Program-made: the position numbers and the translations under genes
Origin: a bacterium UBP8_UBA817
GTDB lineage: Bacteria > Margulisbacteria > Marinamargulisbacteria > UBA817
NCBI GenBank assembly: GCA_002296285.1
Contig: DBHX01000042.1
Span: 1-13,663, forward strand
DNA length: 13,663 bases
Direction: 5' to 3'
The notes under the pieces: model-generated
Told to the model about the DNA's origin: nothing
The model's database searches: none
The model's input: only the letters and a program-made list of their open reading frames with translations
Shown here: piece after piece, positions 13,270 through 13,663 of the stretch
Numbering within the stretch: position 1 is the first letter of the stretch
How the letters are laid out: the number at the start of each line of letters is the position of its first letter

Positions 13270-13663
13270 TTAATTATCTTTATATTCCGGCAAATAACTC
13301 ACCCAATCATGCAACCATTGATCCAACCCCAAGCGCAATAGTTTGGGGGAAACACCCCCATCAAAACTTAAATCTGTATCCGATATGGTAATTTGATCCG
13401 AATCAGTATCGACAAATCGAGATTCGCTATAAATTTCATCACCGTCTTTGCTAACGACTTGGAACTCAACCGTGGTTCTTAAACGGCTGGTTTCATGGCC
13501 CTGTTGAACCTGCATTCGATAAGAATTCAAGGTTTTGGCATAAGGGTCCTTGTACTCTTCCCACAACATTTTCTCATCCAAATAAACCGCAAATGAGATC
13601 TTGAGTTCAACCACAGCATCAACCAATAACTGCTTGGCCAATCCCGCCATAAAAACATGATTG
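13270..13663 (-). CDS. unidentified protein, 3' part, probably cut by window edge
   Basis: I do not recognise this gene. The frame is open from the right window edge to the stop at 13270, at least 130 residues. An ATG at 13650 would give 126 residues, but no Shine-Dalgarno is visible in the 13 bases before it, and the text around it (NHVFMAGLAKQLLVDAVVELKISF) reads as a helix followed by a beta strand rather than a protein start, so the Met is probably internal. No membrane segment is visible. The rest alternates short strands and charged turns, with a middle Thr/Val/Glu-rich strand (LRTTVEFQVV) and a C-terminal amphipathic stretch with two Trp (DQWLHDWV). The gap to the DUF1338 gene is 74 bases. 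This LAKQL-VDAVVEL pattern is common in several envelope lipoprotein folds, but I do not assign one. Confidence 0.55.
   Translation of the reverse strand, partial: NHVFMAGLAKQLLVDAVVELKISFAVYLDEKMLWEEYKDPYAKTLNSYRMQVQQGHETSRLRTTVEFQVVSKDGDEIYSESRFVDTDSDQITISDTDLSFDGGVSPKLLRLGLDQWLHDWVSYLPEYKDN

Noticed and set aside
1..13663. Mobile element, prophage, CRISPR array or tRNA/rRNA genes
   Set aside because: I found no transposase or integrase motifs, no spaced direct repeats and no recognisable RNA gene; almost all sequence is accounted for by coding genes.

Overview
The window comes from a compact, roughly 40% GC bacterial chromosome (41, 40 and 37% in three 60-base lines counted by hand). Genes of central metabolism and envelope synthesis dominate. 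No rRNA, tRNA, CRISPR array, insertion sequence or phage gene was seen. Two small proteins with signal peptides and a membrane sugar-phosphate transferase suggest a Gram-negative-type envelope, but the lineage could not be identified. Only about 190 bases lie outside genes, and most neighbouring genes overlap by 1-8 bases or sit 2-4 bases apart.

Layout. (1) 1-3528, minus strand: a four-gene unit read from right to left. It encodes a D-threonine aldolase/D-serine dehydratase-like PLP enzyme, a small SAM-methyltransferase-like protein, RecN (DNA repair) and the start of GlmS (amino-sugar synthesis, cut by the window edge). (2) 3551-4894, plus strand: an aldehyde dehydrogenase that diverges from unit 1 across only 22 bp. 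(3) 4898-11194, minus strand: a seven-gene unit in the order lipA, plsY, gpsA, a polyprenyl-phosphate glycosyl-1-phosphate transferase, nadD, an atypical short-chain reductase, and a DUF2251/SseB-like protein. (4) 11278-12326, plus strand: two tandem paralogous exported proteins with a glycine-rich block, of unknown function. (5) 12323-13663, minus strand: a DUF1338 (HglS-like) non-haem iron enzyme, preceded by the 3' part of an unidentified gene.

How the genes work together. Unit 3 joins lipoate synthesis (LipA), the first steps of glycerophospholipid synthesis (GpsA makes sn-glycerol-3-phosphate and PlsY acylates it), NAD synthesis (NadD; GpsA itself uses NAD(P)H) and the initiating step of a surface polysaccharide. 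It looks like an envelope and cofactor operon. The divergent PLP enzyme and aldehyde dehydrogenase could form an aldolase plus aldehyde-oxidation pair; this is inference.

The most interesting signal is regulatory. At four transcription-unit heads (3528 minus, 3551 plus, 11194 minus, 11278 plus) a candidate -10 box lies only 6-7 bases from the start codon and no Shine-Dalgarno is visible. This suggests leaderless mRNAs. Some other genes (nadD, the second exported protein, the DUF1338 gene) carry clear Shine-Dalgarno sequences. The plus strand appears C-rich over G in samples from genes of both orientations, as expected if the minus strand is the leading strand.
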